DNA from: Verrucomicrobiaceae bacterium
GTDB lineage: Bacteria > Verrucomicrobiota > Verrucomicrobiia > Verrucomicrobiales > Verrucomicrobiaceae
Length of the DNA: 43,860 nucleotides
Direction of reading: 5' to 3'
NCBI GenBank assembly: GCA_027486585.1
Contig: JAIXOU010000028.1
Location: forward strand, 1 to 43,860
The notes beneath the pieces were generated by a model. That model saw only the letters and a list, made by a program, of their open reading frames with translations, had not been told where the DNA came from and ran no database searches. The position numbers were made by a program, and so were the translations under genes. Shown piece after piece: positions 1 to 7,469 of the stretch (its first letter is position 1; each line of letters starts with the position of its first letter).

Positions 1-598
1 ATAACGGTCGCGAGCATAGCTTCCGCATCGGAAGGTCTGCAAATAAAGGCTGTTTGCATAGGCAGACGTGGTCCGGCCCATCTCTGCACGCTGCATCGCA
101 GGTCTTGGCGTAGGTCGGAAATGGTCGGCGGAAAAAGAGACCGGAAATGCCCCCGATGCCGCCGCCGATCTTCCCGACTGGATTGGGATGGTCGAAGGCC
201 AGGTGAGGTCCGCAGCTTCGAAGAAAGTCGGGAAGCTTGGCGTGGTGTCTTGAGTGCGCGAACACGACCACTCCGCCAACCATTCCCAACCTACGGCTAG
301 GCGCGTCTGAGGCCGACATAGGTCTAGAGGATTTCGAGACGCTGACAGCAGAGATAGGATCTCCGAGCGGGTGGCGCATCCGCCTGCCCGCAGGGAAAAG
401 AAAGGCAAAAGAATCATCTGCAATCCCAATGCCCAGGGTTAAATGGGCAGATTTCTGAGCTTTTTACCGAAATTTGGCGATTCTGTCACGACTTTTTTGC
501 AAAGTTAAGTCGAATGGCTCCGACTTTGAGCCATCGAGGCGGATCAGTATCAGGCTGCCCAGGGTATGGCGCAGTGTGACTCACTTTTTCTTGGTTAA
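1..598. other. Gene-poor stretch with inverted repeats
   Basis: No convincing gene is seen. Two short open frames on the plus strand (68-253 and 237-458) have no recognisable domain, no signal peptide and odd composition. What does stand out is inverted repetition: a 10-bp perfect pair CTTCCCGACT (170-179) and AGTCGGGAAG (226-235), a 7-bp pair TCGGCGG/CCGCCGA around 124-168, an imperfect hairpin at 367-391, and two competing hairpins at 507-533. This could be gene remnant or structured intergenic DNA. I could not match it to a known RNA family. Confidence 0.4.
507..533. other. Two overlapping, mutually exclusive hairpins
   Basis: AAGTCG (507-512) pairs with CGACTT (521-526) around an 8-nt loop, and TGGCTC (515-520) pairs with GAGCCA (528-533) around a 7-nt loop. 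The arms overlap, so only one can form at a time. The site lies downstream of the 3' end of the minus-strand gene at 599-1195 and could take part in its transcript end, but no U-tract follows directly. Confidence 0.35.
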
Positions 599-1195
599 TC
601 AGGGCTTCTTGACCTTGGTGTTCTTGGGCTCTGGGATCGGCATGATAGCACTAAGCGCCTTCTCAAAGTCTGCATTGCGCATTCCAACCCAGTGCGATCC
701 AGAGTATGGGTACGTCATGTAGAAGTTCGAGCAACTATAGCAAAATGAAGTCTCCAGCAGTAGTAGCGTCCCCTCATAAACTCGGATTCCGTGAATCGGA
801 TTGTGGCAAAATGCACCGTAGGTGTTCTGAGTCACGCCGATAACCGCAGCAAGCGTCGGAAGTAGATTCTGTAGCTCGACACCCTTCACTTCGGTGCGCT
901 TGAGAATCTTCGACTCCCGGCGATAAGGCCGAATAGGGAAATAGGATGCATCCGAGGGGTAGTCTTTGAATGGGCTGTCCTCAATGACATCACTCATTTC
1001 GAAATCGAGGAGATAGACCTCACAGTGGGTAGCATGTAACAGAGCTGCCGCCACATCCGATCTGAAAGTAGCCTCCTGCTTCTTCTGTGACTCACTGAAG
1101 GCATCTTTCGCCTTCTGCAATCTATCCCAACCCTCGCCAGCAAAGACGTGACTGCAGGCTACGAAAAGAAGCAGTGAGATTGAAGTGATTCGCAT
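599..1195 (-). CDS. Secreted hypothetical protein, 198 aa
   Basis: I do not recognise the family. The N-terminus (MRITSISLLLFVACSHVFAG) is a good signal peptide with probable cleavage after residue 19, so the product is exported. The mature part has a short charged helical stretch (about residues 25-45, rich in K, E, Q). It then has a C-terminal half with several cysteines, including CHNPIHGIRVYEG, FCYSCSNF and GSHWVGM. The spacing of cysteines and histidines might suggest metal or disulfide binding but matches no motif I know. It stands alone on the minus strand, about 130 bp from the next gene. Start chosen at the first ATG because the signal peptide begins there. Confidence 0.6.
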   Translation of the reverse strand: MRITSISLLLFVACSHVFAGEGWDRLQKAKDAFSESQKKQEATFRSDVAAALLHATHCEVYLLDFEMSDVIEDSPFKDYPSDASYFPIRPYRRESKILKRTEVKGVELQNLLPTLAAVIGVTQNTYGAFCHNPIHGIRVYEGTLLLLETSFCYSCSNFYMTYPYSGSHWVGMRNADFEKALSAIMPIPEPKNTKVKKP

Positions 1196-1331
1196 GGCGC
1201 TAGTAGTTGTTCATATCAGCGTTTATCTCATCCACGGCGGGGATGGAAGCCCGAATTCAAATTGGAGCGTTGCCAGCCTTTGGGATGGAGCGTCTTGTTC
1301 GGCCTTGTTCGTGAATGGTGGCTGCTCAACA

Positions 1332-1883
1332 TCATGCAATGGATAGGTGCTCGCTGGCCAGCAGCCGAGCTGAATCTAGAGTGTCCGTGAACGTCCCAAG
1401 GTGCCTCTGGCACCAGAATGCAGTCTGCAACTCGTCCCAATAAGTCGTATCCCAGACTTCTGTGCGAACTCTATAAATGCCAGCAGTGTCTCGGGTGATG
1501 ATCGCCCTATGAAACTGTGACTCGTCATAGCTTACTTCGATAACTGTCTGCCCTGATACACAAACATCGCTCGTAGTGTCTGGTGGTGGTGGCGGCGAAG
1601 GCTCCGACGCAACTGGCGAATGTGGGCGCAACACGGCCACGAACACGGCAAAGGCGGCAGGTAAAAAAGTCACTACACTGAACCAGTTGTGCTGTCGGAG
1701 TGCGCCGTCCTCTACACCTAGCCATGCTATGATCAGTCCTGAGACGACGGCTAGAAACGCCATGATAGTGCTGAGAAAAGTCCGTCGCACATAGGTCGCC
1801 ATCGAAACGCCCGCGAATACAAATGCTGTAAGATACAGACCCCAGAAGCCGAAAATCACGAATGGGCTGACATGGGCGAGCAT
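1332..1883 (-). CDS. Hypothetical inner-membrane protein, 183 aa
   Basis: The family is not recognised. Three hydrophobic segments lie at about residues 5-30, 36-55 and 67-85, followed by a proline-rich linker (SEPSPPPPPDT) and a soluble C-terminal domain of about 75 residues. That domain contains HRAIITRDTAGIYRVRTEVW and ends with a TDTLDSARLLASEHL helix. From memory, a pattern of this type (a small beta domain with RV..E.W and a final TDTLE-A-A-E helix) occurs in uncharacterised verrucomicrobial and planctomycete proteins. The layout suggests a membrane-anchored cytoplasmic domain. No functional partner is evident, and the neighbouring open frames in other phases look spurious. Confidence 0.55.
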   Translation of the reverse strand: MLAHVSPFVIFGFWGLYLTAFVFAGVSMATYVRRTFLSTIMAFLAVVSGLIIAWLGVEDGALRQHNWFSVVTFLPAAFAVFVAVLRPHSPVASEPSPPPPPDTTSDVCVSGQTVIEVSYDESQFHRAIITRDTAGIYRVRTEVWDTTYWDELQTAFWCQRHLGTFTDTLDSARLLASEHLSIA

Positions 1884-2089
1884 AGAATGAATGGCACTTT
1901 GCTAGTTGGCCGAACGTTGTTTAGACACACCAAATTGTGGATCAACTGGGCTGAGTTTAAGAAATGGGGCTTCATTTCAAAGGATGAGAGTTTGCGATGA
2001 AGGATGCCATTGAGGCGGGGGGACGGCTCTGGGTCAAGGAGGGAAAGGGTTTCGGGCCAATGACCCATTGCTACAGGATTCACAAGATT

Positions 2090-2113
2090 GGCAGGATTCA
2101 CAGGTCTGAAAAT
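2090..2113. repeat. Short dispersed repeat, copy 1
   Basis: A 24-bp sequence beginning GGCAGGATTCACAGG is repeated exactly at 2800-2823. Here it follows a partial tandem copy (CAGGATTCACA occurs twice between 2082 and 2103), and the right arm of the hairpin seen in the other copy is degenerate. The intergenic location and near-identity suggest a mobile or amplified intergenic repeat. Confidence 0.7.
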
Positions 2114-2215
2114 ACTGTTCATCCTATGAGAAACGGCCACGAACCCGATTCATGGATTCATTTCACATGTGAGGCGAGATCAACGAACGACTATTTGCAG
2201 GGGCTATTTTGAGTG

Positions 2216-2626
2216 TCAGGCAGATGGTTCAGCAGAGATCTCTTCATCTCGCACAAACTCAGCTCGGCGGCGGCGCAACATCACCAGCAGAATGATTCCG
2301 CAGATGGTTCCAAATGGGAACAGAATCAGCAAACAATAGCTGGCTAGTCGTGAGCATGAGTAGAACCACTGCTCACGCTGACGAAACGGAGCAAGCGCCA
2401 AATAGATCAGCAAGGCGGGGATGATCGCAATAAACCCTCTGGAAGTTAAAGCGATGATGGTCTCTCCGATGATAGCGGTAAGTTCAGCGGGCTCGCTGCT
2501 GGGCAACATCATGAGCTGCTGGGCGGCAGACAAACCCGCCAAAATGGTTCGTATGCCCGCCAAACCGCTGGTGAATGCAAAGCCAATCCCGAGTATGGCG
2601 CAGATGAATGAAACATGGGACTTCAT
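2216..2626 (-). CDS. Small hypothetical membrane protein, 136 aa
   Basis: The protein has an N-terminal hydrophobic segment (about residues 7-30), a second at about 55-82 (SRGFIAIIPALLIYLAL) and a third at about 90-114. It ends in a positively charged tail (MLRRRRAEFVRDEE), consistent with a polytopic inner-membrane protein with a cytoplasmic C-terminus. The middle segment loosely recalls MotA/TolQ/ExbB channel proteins, but the protein is too short and lacks the family's other segments, so I do not assign it. Flanked on both sides by repeat-bearing intergenic DNA. Confidence 0.5.
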   Translation of the reverse strand: MKSHVSFICAILGIGFAFTSGLAGIRTILAGLSAAQQLMMLPSSEPAELTAIIGETIIALTSRGFIAIIPALLIYLALAPFRQREQWFYSCSRLASYCLLILFPFGTICGIILLVMLRRRRAEFVRDEEISAEPSA

Positions 2627-2799
2627 AGTGTGGTCACTTCTTCGCTAGAGAGGCTGTTGTCAGTCTAACAGTTTCTTATTCTGCACACTCATGCAGAGGG
2701 TTGACCCGATATGTCACGGGAACGAAGGTTTTGGCAAGAAGGAACTCAGGCCCATCAAAAGACAGGGCTTAGGCATCAACAAATAGAAGCAAGCCATGC

Positions 2800-2832
2800 G
2801 GCAGGATTCACAGGTCTGAAAATCCTGTGAAT
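2800..2832. repeat. Short dispersed repeat, copy 2, with hairpin
   Basis: Second copy of the repeat at 2090-2113. Here ATTCACAGG (2806-2814) is followed after a 9-nt loop by its perfect complement CCTGTGAAT (2824-2832). The element could therefore fold into a REP-like hairpin in either strand's transcript. Confidence 0.7.
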
Positions 2833-2842
2833 GAGTTCAGAG

Positions 2843-2875
2843 AATGCAGGCAGGAACGACCGCAACACTCTGGGT
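2843..2875. repeat. Second repeat family, copy 1
   Basis: Begins AATGCAGGC and ends CACTCTGGGTA. It is a diverged copy of 3011-3042. Both copies contain a TGCAGGC arm facing a GCC/GAC-CGCA arm across a 6-nt loop, a REP-like design. Confidence 0.55.
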
Positions 2876-3010
2876 AGCTGCGCCTGCAAGGGCGTGGCCG
2901 GCTTGGGATTCTGATAAACAACTGTCAACAACCGTCAACGGCGCGCGGCGCCCTTCAGCTATCGTAAACGGTTCCCGAAAGGTGACTGGCTCTTGTGGGT
3001 GCTTTCAAAT

Positions 3011-3042
3011 AATGCAGGCTAGAAAGCCCGCATCACTCTGGG
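3011..3042. repeat. Second repeat family, copy 2
   Basis: Starts AATGCAGGCTAGAAAGCCCG and continues to CACTCTGGG. TGCAGGC (3013-3019) and GCCCGCA (3026-3032) form an imperfect hairpin with one mismatch. It lies just beyond the 3' end of leuS. Confidence 0.55.
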
Positions 3043-3052
3043 CCAAAGCCGA

Positions 3053-5734
3053 TCACACGACGATGTTCACCAGCTTGCCGGGCACGACGATGACTTTCTT
3101 GGCGGGTTTTCCCTCCATGAATTCTTGAACGCGGGTGCTGGCGAGGGCGAGGGCTTCGATCTCTTCTTTGCTGGCGGCGATGGGGACGCGGACTTTGTCG
3201 CGGAGCTTGCCGTTGACCTGGAAGACGACTTCGACCTCGTCCTCAATGAGTGCGGCGGGATCATAGGTGGGCCAGATGCTGTCACTGAGGAAGCCTTTCA
3301 CAGCTAAGTCAGGGAACTGGCTGGCGATGCGTGTGTTCAACTCCTCGGCCAGATGCGGGGCGAAGGGACTGAGCACTTTCAGGAAGGTGACGATGGCGGA
3401 AGCTGGCTTGATCTCAGCGCCTGTGAAGGCATTCGTGCAGACCATCATTTGAGAGATGGCGGTGTTAAAGCTGAGCTTCTCGATGTCTTCGCCACACTTC
3501 TTGATGGTCTCGTGCAGGGCCTTGGTGAGCTGTTTGTTCGCTGGCACGTCTTGCAGGGCAGGGGACAGGCTCCAGACGCCGTTTTCCTCATGCTGCACCA
3601 TGACCAGACGCCAGACGCGGGCCAGGAAGCGATAGACGCCTTCGACGCCTTTCATGCTCCAGGGTTTCACCTGTTCCAGGGGGCCCATGAACATTTCATA
3701 GAGGCGCAGGGCATCGGCGCCATACTCCTTCACGACATCGTCGGGATTGACGACATTGCCGCGTGATTTGGACATTTTTTGGCCGTCCTCACCCATGATG
3801 AGGCCTTGATTCACCAGACGCTGGAAGGGCTCTGGCGTGCTGACGTAGCCGAGATCAAAGAGGACTTTATGCCAGAAGCGGGCGTAAAGAAGGTGCAGCA
3901 CGGCGTGCTCGGTGCCGCCGACGTAGAGGTCCACGCCGCCGGGTTTTGGGGGAGAAGACAATGAGACAGGGAGATGGGGAGACAATGAGACTGTCTGATT
4001 GTCACCCTGTCCGATTGTCTGATTGTCTGATTGTCCGATTGTCTGATTGTCTCCAAGCGATCCTGTCATCCAATACCGCTCGGCTTCGATTCCGACAAAG
4101 CGGTCGCTGTTTTGCGCATCGCAATAGCGCAGGTAATACCAGCAGGAGCCGGCCCATTGCGGCATGGTGTTCAGCTCGCGCGTGGCGCTGTCTGAGTAGC
4201 ACACCCAGTCGGTGGCTTTGGAAAGCGGTGGCTCGGGGGTGCCGGTAGGACGGAAGTCTTCGAGGGTTGGTGGCAGCAGGGGCAGCTCGCTCTCAGGAAT
4301 GCCGTGATGATGGCCATCCTCCCAGACGATGGGGAAGGGCTCGCCCCAGTAGCGTTGACGGCTGAAGAGCCAGTCACGCAGCTTGAAGTTGGTGGTGCCT
4401 TTGCCGAGGCCTTTTTCCTCGAGCCAGGCGGCTATTTTTTTCTTGGCTTCCGCGGTGGGCAGGCCGTCGAGGAAGCCGGAGTTGATGGCGATACCGTCAT
4501 CGGTGTAGCCCTGCCATTCTTTGCCAGCAGGTGGCTGGACGACCTGTTTCACGGGCAGGTCAAACTTGGTGGCAAACTCGAAGTCACGGGTGTCATGCGC
4601 AGGCACGGCCATGATGGCTCCGGTGCCGTAACCCATCATGACGTAGTCGGCGATCCAGATGGGGATCTGCTCGTTATTGACCGGATTGATGGCGTAAGCG
4701 CCGGTGAAGACGCCGGTTTTTTCTTTGGCCAGTTCGGTGCGCTCCAGGTCTGACTTGGAACCGACGACTCGGCGATAGGCGGCAATGGCAGCGGCCTGCT
4801 CTGGCGCGGCGATTTGATCCACGAGCGAATGCTCGGGAGCGATGACCATGTAGGTGGCTCCGAATAAGGTGTCGGGGCGGGTGGTGAAGACGGTGATTTC
4901 GGCGTCGGCATGGGCGACTTGGAAGGTCACATGGGCGCCTTCGGAGCGTCCGATCCAGTTGCGCTGCAGTAGGCGGATGCTCTCAGGCCAATCCAGGCCG
5001 TCGAGTTCGTCGATCAAGCGTTGAGCAAAGGCGGTGATGCGCAGCATCCACTGGCGCATGGGGCGGCGCTCGACAGCGAATCCGCCGACTTCACTTTTGC
5101 CATCCACAACTTCTTCATTGGCCAAAACGGTGCCGAGCTCTGGGCACCAGTTGACGGGGGCCTCACTGATGTAGGCGAGGCGGCGGGAGTCGATCTCCGC
5201 ACGGCTGAGGCCCTGCGCTTCGAGTTCTGAGATGGGGCGGGCTTTGCCCTCCTCGTTCACATAGGCGTTGTAGAGTTTCAGGAAGATCCACTGCGTCCAT
5301 TTGAAGTAGCCTGGATCGGTGGTGTTCACCTCACGATCCCAGTCATAGGCAAAGCCAAGGCGCTTCAACTGACCGCGAAAGCCTTCGATGTTTTGTTCCG
5401 TTGTGATGCGAGGATGCTGACCGGTTTTGATGGCGTATTGCTCTGCTGGTAGGCCAAAGGCGTCCCAACCCATGGGATGCAGGACATTGAAGCCGGACAT
5501 CTTTTTGAAACGACCAATGATGTCTGTGGCCGTGTAACCCTCAGGATGGCCGACGTGCAGACCTGCGCCGCTGGGGTAGGGGAACATGTCCAGGACGAAG
5601 TACTTCGGCTTTGTGGCATCAAAGTCTGCTTCACCCGGGTTCGGCGTGTGGAAGGCTTTTTTGGCCTCCCACTCGTCCTGCCACTTGGGTTCAAACTCAG
5701 AAAAAGGAAATGCTTTGCGCTGCTGCTCGCTCAT
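3053..5734 (-). CDS. leuS: Leucyl-tRNA synthetase with a repeat-derived insertion
   Basis: Cytoplasmic class I synthetase that charges tRNA-Leu with leucine using ATP. The 893-aa length is slightly above the bacterial norm (about 860). The HIGH motif is HVGH near residue 60 ([16 protein letters not shown]). The CP1 editing domain shows [14 protein letters not shown] near residue 285, and the KMSKS loop is [10 protein letters not shown] near residue 650. The anticodon-binding and C-terminal domains are complete. Residues about 560-596 are an unusual insertion made of the 8-residue unit DNQTIGQS followed by VSLSPHLP, encoded by an 8-bp tandem repeat. It sits in the catalytic domain directly before the conserved [20 protein letters not shown] segment. 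The gene lies 81 bp downstream of lexA on the same strand, with a GC hairpin in between. The start codon is the ATG giving MSEQQRKAF, typical for the family. Confidence 0.97.
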   Translation of the reverse strand: MSEQQRKAFPFSEFEPKWQDEWEAKKAFHTPNPGEADFDATKPKYFVLDMFPYPSGAGLHVGHPEGYTATDIIGRFKKMSGFNVLHPMGWDAFGLPAEQYAIKTGQHPRITTEQNIEGFRGQLKRLGFAYDWDREVNTTDPGYFKWTQWIFLKLYNAYVNEEGKARPISELEAQGLSRAEIDSRRLAYISEAPVNWCPELGTVLANEEVVDGKSEVGGFAVERRPMRQWMLRITAFAQRLIDELDGLDWPESIRLLQRNWIGRSEGAHVTFQVAHADAEITVFTTRPDTLFGATYMVIAPEHSLVDQIAAPEQAAAIAAYRRVVGSKSDLERTELAKEKTGVFTGAYAINPVNNEQIPIWIADYVMMGYGTGAIMAVPAHDTRDFEFATKFDLPVKQVVQPPAGKEWQGYTDDGIAINSGFLDGLPTAEAKKKIAAWLEEKGLGKGTTNFKLRDWLFSRQRYWGEPFPIVWEDGHHHGIPESELPLLPPTLEDFRPTGTPEPPLSKATDWVCYSDSATRELNTMPQWAGSCWYYLRYCDAQNSDRFVGIEAERYWMTGSLGDNQTIGQSDNQTIGQGDNQTVSLSPHLPVSLSSPPKPGGVDLYVGGTEHAVLHLLYARFWHKVLFDLGYVSTPEPFQRLVNQGLIMGEDGQKMSKSRGNVVNPDDVVKEYGADALRLYEMFMGPLEQVKPWSMKGVEGVYRFLARVWRLVMVQHEENGVWSLSPALQDVPANKQLTKALHETIKKCGEDIEKLSFNTAISQMMVCTNAFTGAEIKPASAIVTFLKVLSPFAPHLAEELNTRIASQFPDLAVKGFLSDSIWPTYDPAALIEDEVEVVFQVNGKLRDKVRVPIAASKEEIEALALASTRVQEFMEGKPAKKVIVVPGKLVNIVV
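3956..4053. repeat. 8-bp tandem repeat array inside leuS
   Basis: On the plus strand, units of CTGATTGT/CCGATTGT run head to tail through 4011-4050. They are preceded by an inverted, related segment with GACAATGAGAC at 3981-3991 facing GTCTGATTGTC at 3993-4003 (10 of 11 paired). GACAATGAGACAGGGAGA-type sequence continues to about 3956. The 8-bp period read in codons gives an 8-residue peptide period. The array has no stops in the leuS frame. Confidence 0.9.
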
Positions 5735-5740
5735 AAAGGG

Positions 5741-5758
5741 GCGCGCAAGAAGGCGCGC
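5741..5758 (-). promoter_or_regulatory. GC hairpin in the leuS leader
   Basis: GCGCGC, a 6-nt loop and GCGCGC again form a perfect short hairpin whose base lies 6 nt from the leuS start codon. No U-tract follows on the leuS strand, so it is unlikely to terminate lexA transcription. It could limit ribosome access to leuS. There is no room for a T-box leader. A role is inferred only. Confidence 0.4.
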
Positions 5759-5815
5759 TGGGGCGAATAAGCAACTGGCGAGTGAGGCGGTTTCAAGGAC
5801 CGCAAGTTTGGGACC

Positions 5816-6436
5816 TTAAACCCGGCGGATGAGGGTCTGCATGACGCCCTGGATCACAAGCTCCTGAGCTGGGATCAAATCAGGGAAACTGGGGTTCTCT
5901 GCGTGCAGAAACGGGCGGCCATTTTCGACGACGTAGCGCTTAAGCGTGGTTTCACCGTCAATCAGAGCAGCGACGATGTCCCGAGGGCGTGGTTCTTTGA
6001 TCTCAAGAATGACGACATCGCCGTGGCAGATATTGGCACCGATCATGGATTCACCGCGTACTTTCAGCGCAAAAGCTTTGGCATTGCGGCCTAGGCCAAG
6101 AGTGGCGGTATCTACAGAGATGCTGCCGTCTGCCTGTTGATGCTGCATTTCAGCGTAACCTGCGGCGATGCTGCCGTAGAGAGGAATGTCGATGATCTCA
6201 CCACGCTCAAGATCTTCAGGAAAGACGACGGCGCGTGCTTTGTGATGATGGCGCTGAATGACGCCTTTTTTCTCGAGTGCCCGCAGGTGGCTCATGGCGG
6301 CGGTTTGACTGGAGAATCCAAAATGCTTTTGGATGTCGCGCGTGCTGGGCATGACGCCTTCTGATTTTTGATGGGCACGCAGGTAGTCCAGCAGTTCTTG
6401 CTGACGTTCAGTGAGTTTGATGGGTGTTCCAAACAT
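5816..6436 (-). CDS. lexA: LexA repressor (SOS regulator)
   Basis: LexA represses DNA-damage genes and is inactivated by RecA-stimulated self-cleavage. The N-terminal winged helix-turn-helix spans about residues 5-70 (LTERQQELLDYL, then SSQTAAMSHLRALEKKG). The cleavage site is A92-G93 in SIAAGYAE. The catalytic Ser is S130 in VRGESM and the Lys is K166 in ETTLKRY. The 206-aa length is standard. The open frame extends 12 codons upstream to 6472, but that extension would translate through the LexA operator at 6445-6458 and adds sequence not found in the family. I therefore place the start at the ATG giving MFGTPIKLT. The operator 8 nt upstream of this start indicates autoregulation. leuS follows on the same strand, so partial co-transcription is possible. 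Confidence 0.95.
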   Translation of the reverse strand: MFGTPIKLTERQQELLDYLRAHQKSEGVMPSTRDIQKHFGFSSQTAAMSHLRALEKKGVIQRHHHKARAVVFPEDLERGEIIDIPLYGSIAAGYAEMQHQQADGSISVDTATLGLGRNAKAFALKVRGESMIGANICHGDVVILEIKEPRPRDIVAALIDGETTLKRYVVENGRPFLHAENPSFPDLIPAQELVIQGVMQTLIRRV

Positions 6437-6444
6437 ATGAACTC

Positions 6445-6458
6445 TGTTCGCTCGAACA
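6445..6458. promoter_or_regulatory. LexA operator (SOS box)
   Basis: TGTTC-GCTC-GAACA is a perfect 5-bp inverted repeat with a 4-bp spacer. It matches the TGTTC-N4-GAACA LexA motif that I recall being described for Verrucomicrobia. It ends 8 nt upstream of the lexA start codon, so LexA binding would block transcription initiation or early elongation of its own gene. Half-site-like GAACA sequences also occur at 6532-6536 and 6540-6544. Confidence 0.85.
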
Positions 6459-6529
6459 TGCGGAGTGTGCAAATGGTTTTTTAAACACGGTCTGCGAGGG
6501 GGAATTGAGGGAAAGTTATTGGTGGGGTT

Positions 6530-6561
6530 TTGAACATATGAACATCTTAGATTGTTAAAAT
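6530..6561 (+). promoter_or_regulatory. Possible promoter of the M50-like gene
   Basis: TTGAAC (6530-6535) could serve as a -35 box. TGTTAA at 6553 (17-bp spacer) or TAAAAT at 6556-6561 (20-bp spacer) could be the -10. The segment is A/T-rich and lies 33-64 bp before the start. Weak match; spacing is ambiguous. Confidence 0.25.
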
Positions 6562-6593
6562 GTTAAGACCTGCTAAATAACTTGGCAAAATTC

Positions 6594-7424
6594 ATGTCTG
6601 CTAACACTTATCGCCTCAACAGTCGAGAACGAGCCTCCCAGCAATTAGAGAGGTCGAAGCCTGCGAATGTACGGCGGCATCCGGTGGTGCAGAAGCAGAG
6701 TCGGATCAAGCTTTACAAGGGATGGCTGGCGGTGCTGCTGCTGCTGCCGCTGGGTCTGATCACGGCGATGACGCTGGGTGAATTGCTCTGGCGGGCGATG
6801 ACTCGGATGGAGTTTTGGAGGTCGGAACAGTTCACTTTTTTTACTTTAGGAGGTGTTGCCTGGGCGGCGGTCTGGATGGCGGGTTTTCAGCCGGTCAGAA
6901 TGTATGTCCTGGGGCACGAGCTGAGTCACCTGATCGTGGCACGCGCTTTTGGGGGTAAAATCATCAGCTGGAGTGTAACGGCGCAGGGCGGGTATGTGGA
7001 GACGAATAAGTCGAATACCTGGATCACGTTGGCCCCCTATTTGATTCCGTTTTACTCCGTGATTGTGATGCTGATCTTTGGTCTGGTGGGCATGTTTTCC
7101 CATTTGCAGGAGATGCGGGCCATCTCTCTGGCTGGACATGTGGTGCACATGCGGCCGGTGTGGATTTTTTATGCGTTATTGGGACTGAGCTGGTGGTTTC
7201 ACATCACTTACACGCTGAAGACCGTGATCGCGCGGCAGAGTGATCTGGAGAGGAATGGGGAGTTTTTTTCCATGCTGCTGATTTTCCTGATCAATGTGGC
7301 GCTGATCGTGGGCTTGTTTTTAGCAGCGTCACCTTCGCCAGGGCTTGGTTTTTTAGAGGTGGGCCGCTGCTGGATGGGGATGGCGGGTTGGCTGTGGGAT
7401 TTGGTGCTTGGTAGGTTTTGGTGA
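6594..7424 (+). CDS. M50-like membrane zinc metallopeptidase
   Basis: Polytopic membrane protein of 276 aa with the zinc-protease signature HELSH at residues 108-112, inside a hydrophobic region as in site-2-protease (M50) families. A glycine-rich strand follows (GGYVETNKSN), then a hydrophobic segment with APYLIPFYS. A later RQSDLERNGEFFS segment precedes another membrane helix, an arrangement I recall from small M50-like proteins of Planctomycetes and Verrucomicrobia. The classic second motif (NPDG/LDG) is not evident, so the third zinc ligand is uncertain. It is divergent from lexA across a 157-bp gap. A TTG at 6582 could extend it by four residues; the ATG (MSANTYRL) was preferred. Substrate unknown. 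Confidence 0.65.
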   Translation: MSANTYRLNSRERASQQLERSKPANVRRHPVVQKQSRIKLYKGWLAVLLLLPLGLITAMTLGELLWRAMTRMEFWRSEQFTFFTLGGVAWAAVWMAGFQPVRMYVLGHELSHLIVARAFGGKIISWSVTAQGGYVETNKSNTWITLAPYLIPFYSVIVMLIFGLVGMFSHLQEMRAISLAGHVVHMRPVWIFYALLGLSWWFHITYTLKTVIARQSDLERNGEFFSMLLIFLINVALIVGLFLAASPSPGLGFLEVGRCWMGMAGWLWDLVLGRFW

Positions 7425-7469
7425 GTTCTTGTTGGCAGGTGGTTAAGGAGCCGCCACCATCTGGGATTC

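Larger units (their letters stand above)
2627..3052. other. Intergenic stretch with two repeat families
   Basis: This 426-bp gap before the 3' end of leuS holds no credible gene. It carries the second copy of the GGCAGGATTCACAGG repeat with a perfect 9-bp inverted arm, and two copies of a second repeat (2843-2875 and 3011-3042). An open frame starting at 2844 on the plus strand runs into leuS antisense and has no protein-like features. Confidence 0.6.

Noticed and set aside
1..470. Integron attC site or tmRNA/RNase P in the inverted-repeat region
   Set aside because: No consistent RYYYAAC/GTTRRRY pair and no conserved core of known RNAs could be found by eye.
1856..2140. Minus-strand 94-residue open frame
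   Set aside because: No domain or signal, overlaps the start of the membrane gene at 1332-1883, and contains the dispersed repeat.
2844..3128. Plus-strand 94-residue open frame
   Set aside because: It covers repeats and runs antisense into the leuS 3' end; composition is not protein-like.
3353..3766. Long antisense open frame within leuS (and others at 4304-4753)
   Set aside because: Shadows of the leuS codon pattern; no independent motif.
3957..4053. CRISPR-like look of the repeated GATTGTC units
   Set aside because: Units are contiguous 8-mers with no spacers, lie in the leuS coding frame, and no cas gene is present.
5735..5815. T-box or amino-acid riboswitch in front of leuS
   Set aside because: The 81-bp gap after lexA is too short for a T-box leader and shows no specifier or antiterminator.
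6437..6472. 12-codon N-terminal extension of LexA
   Set aside because: It would translate through the LexA operator and is not typical for the family.
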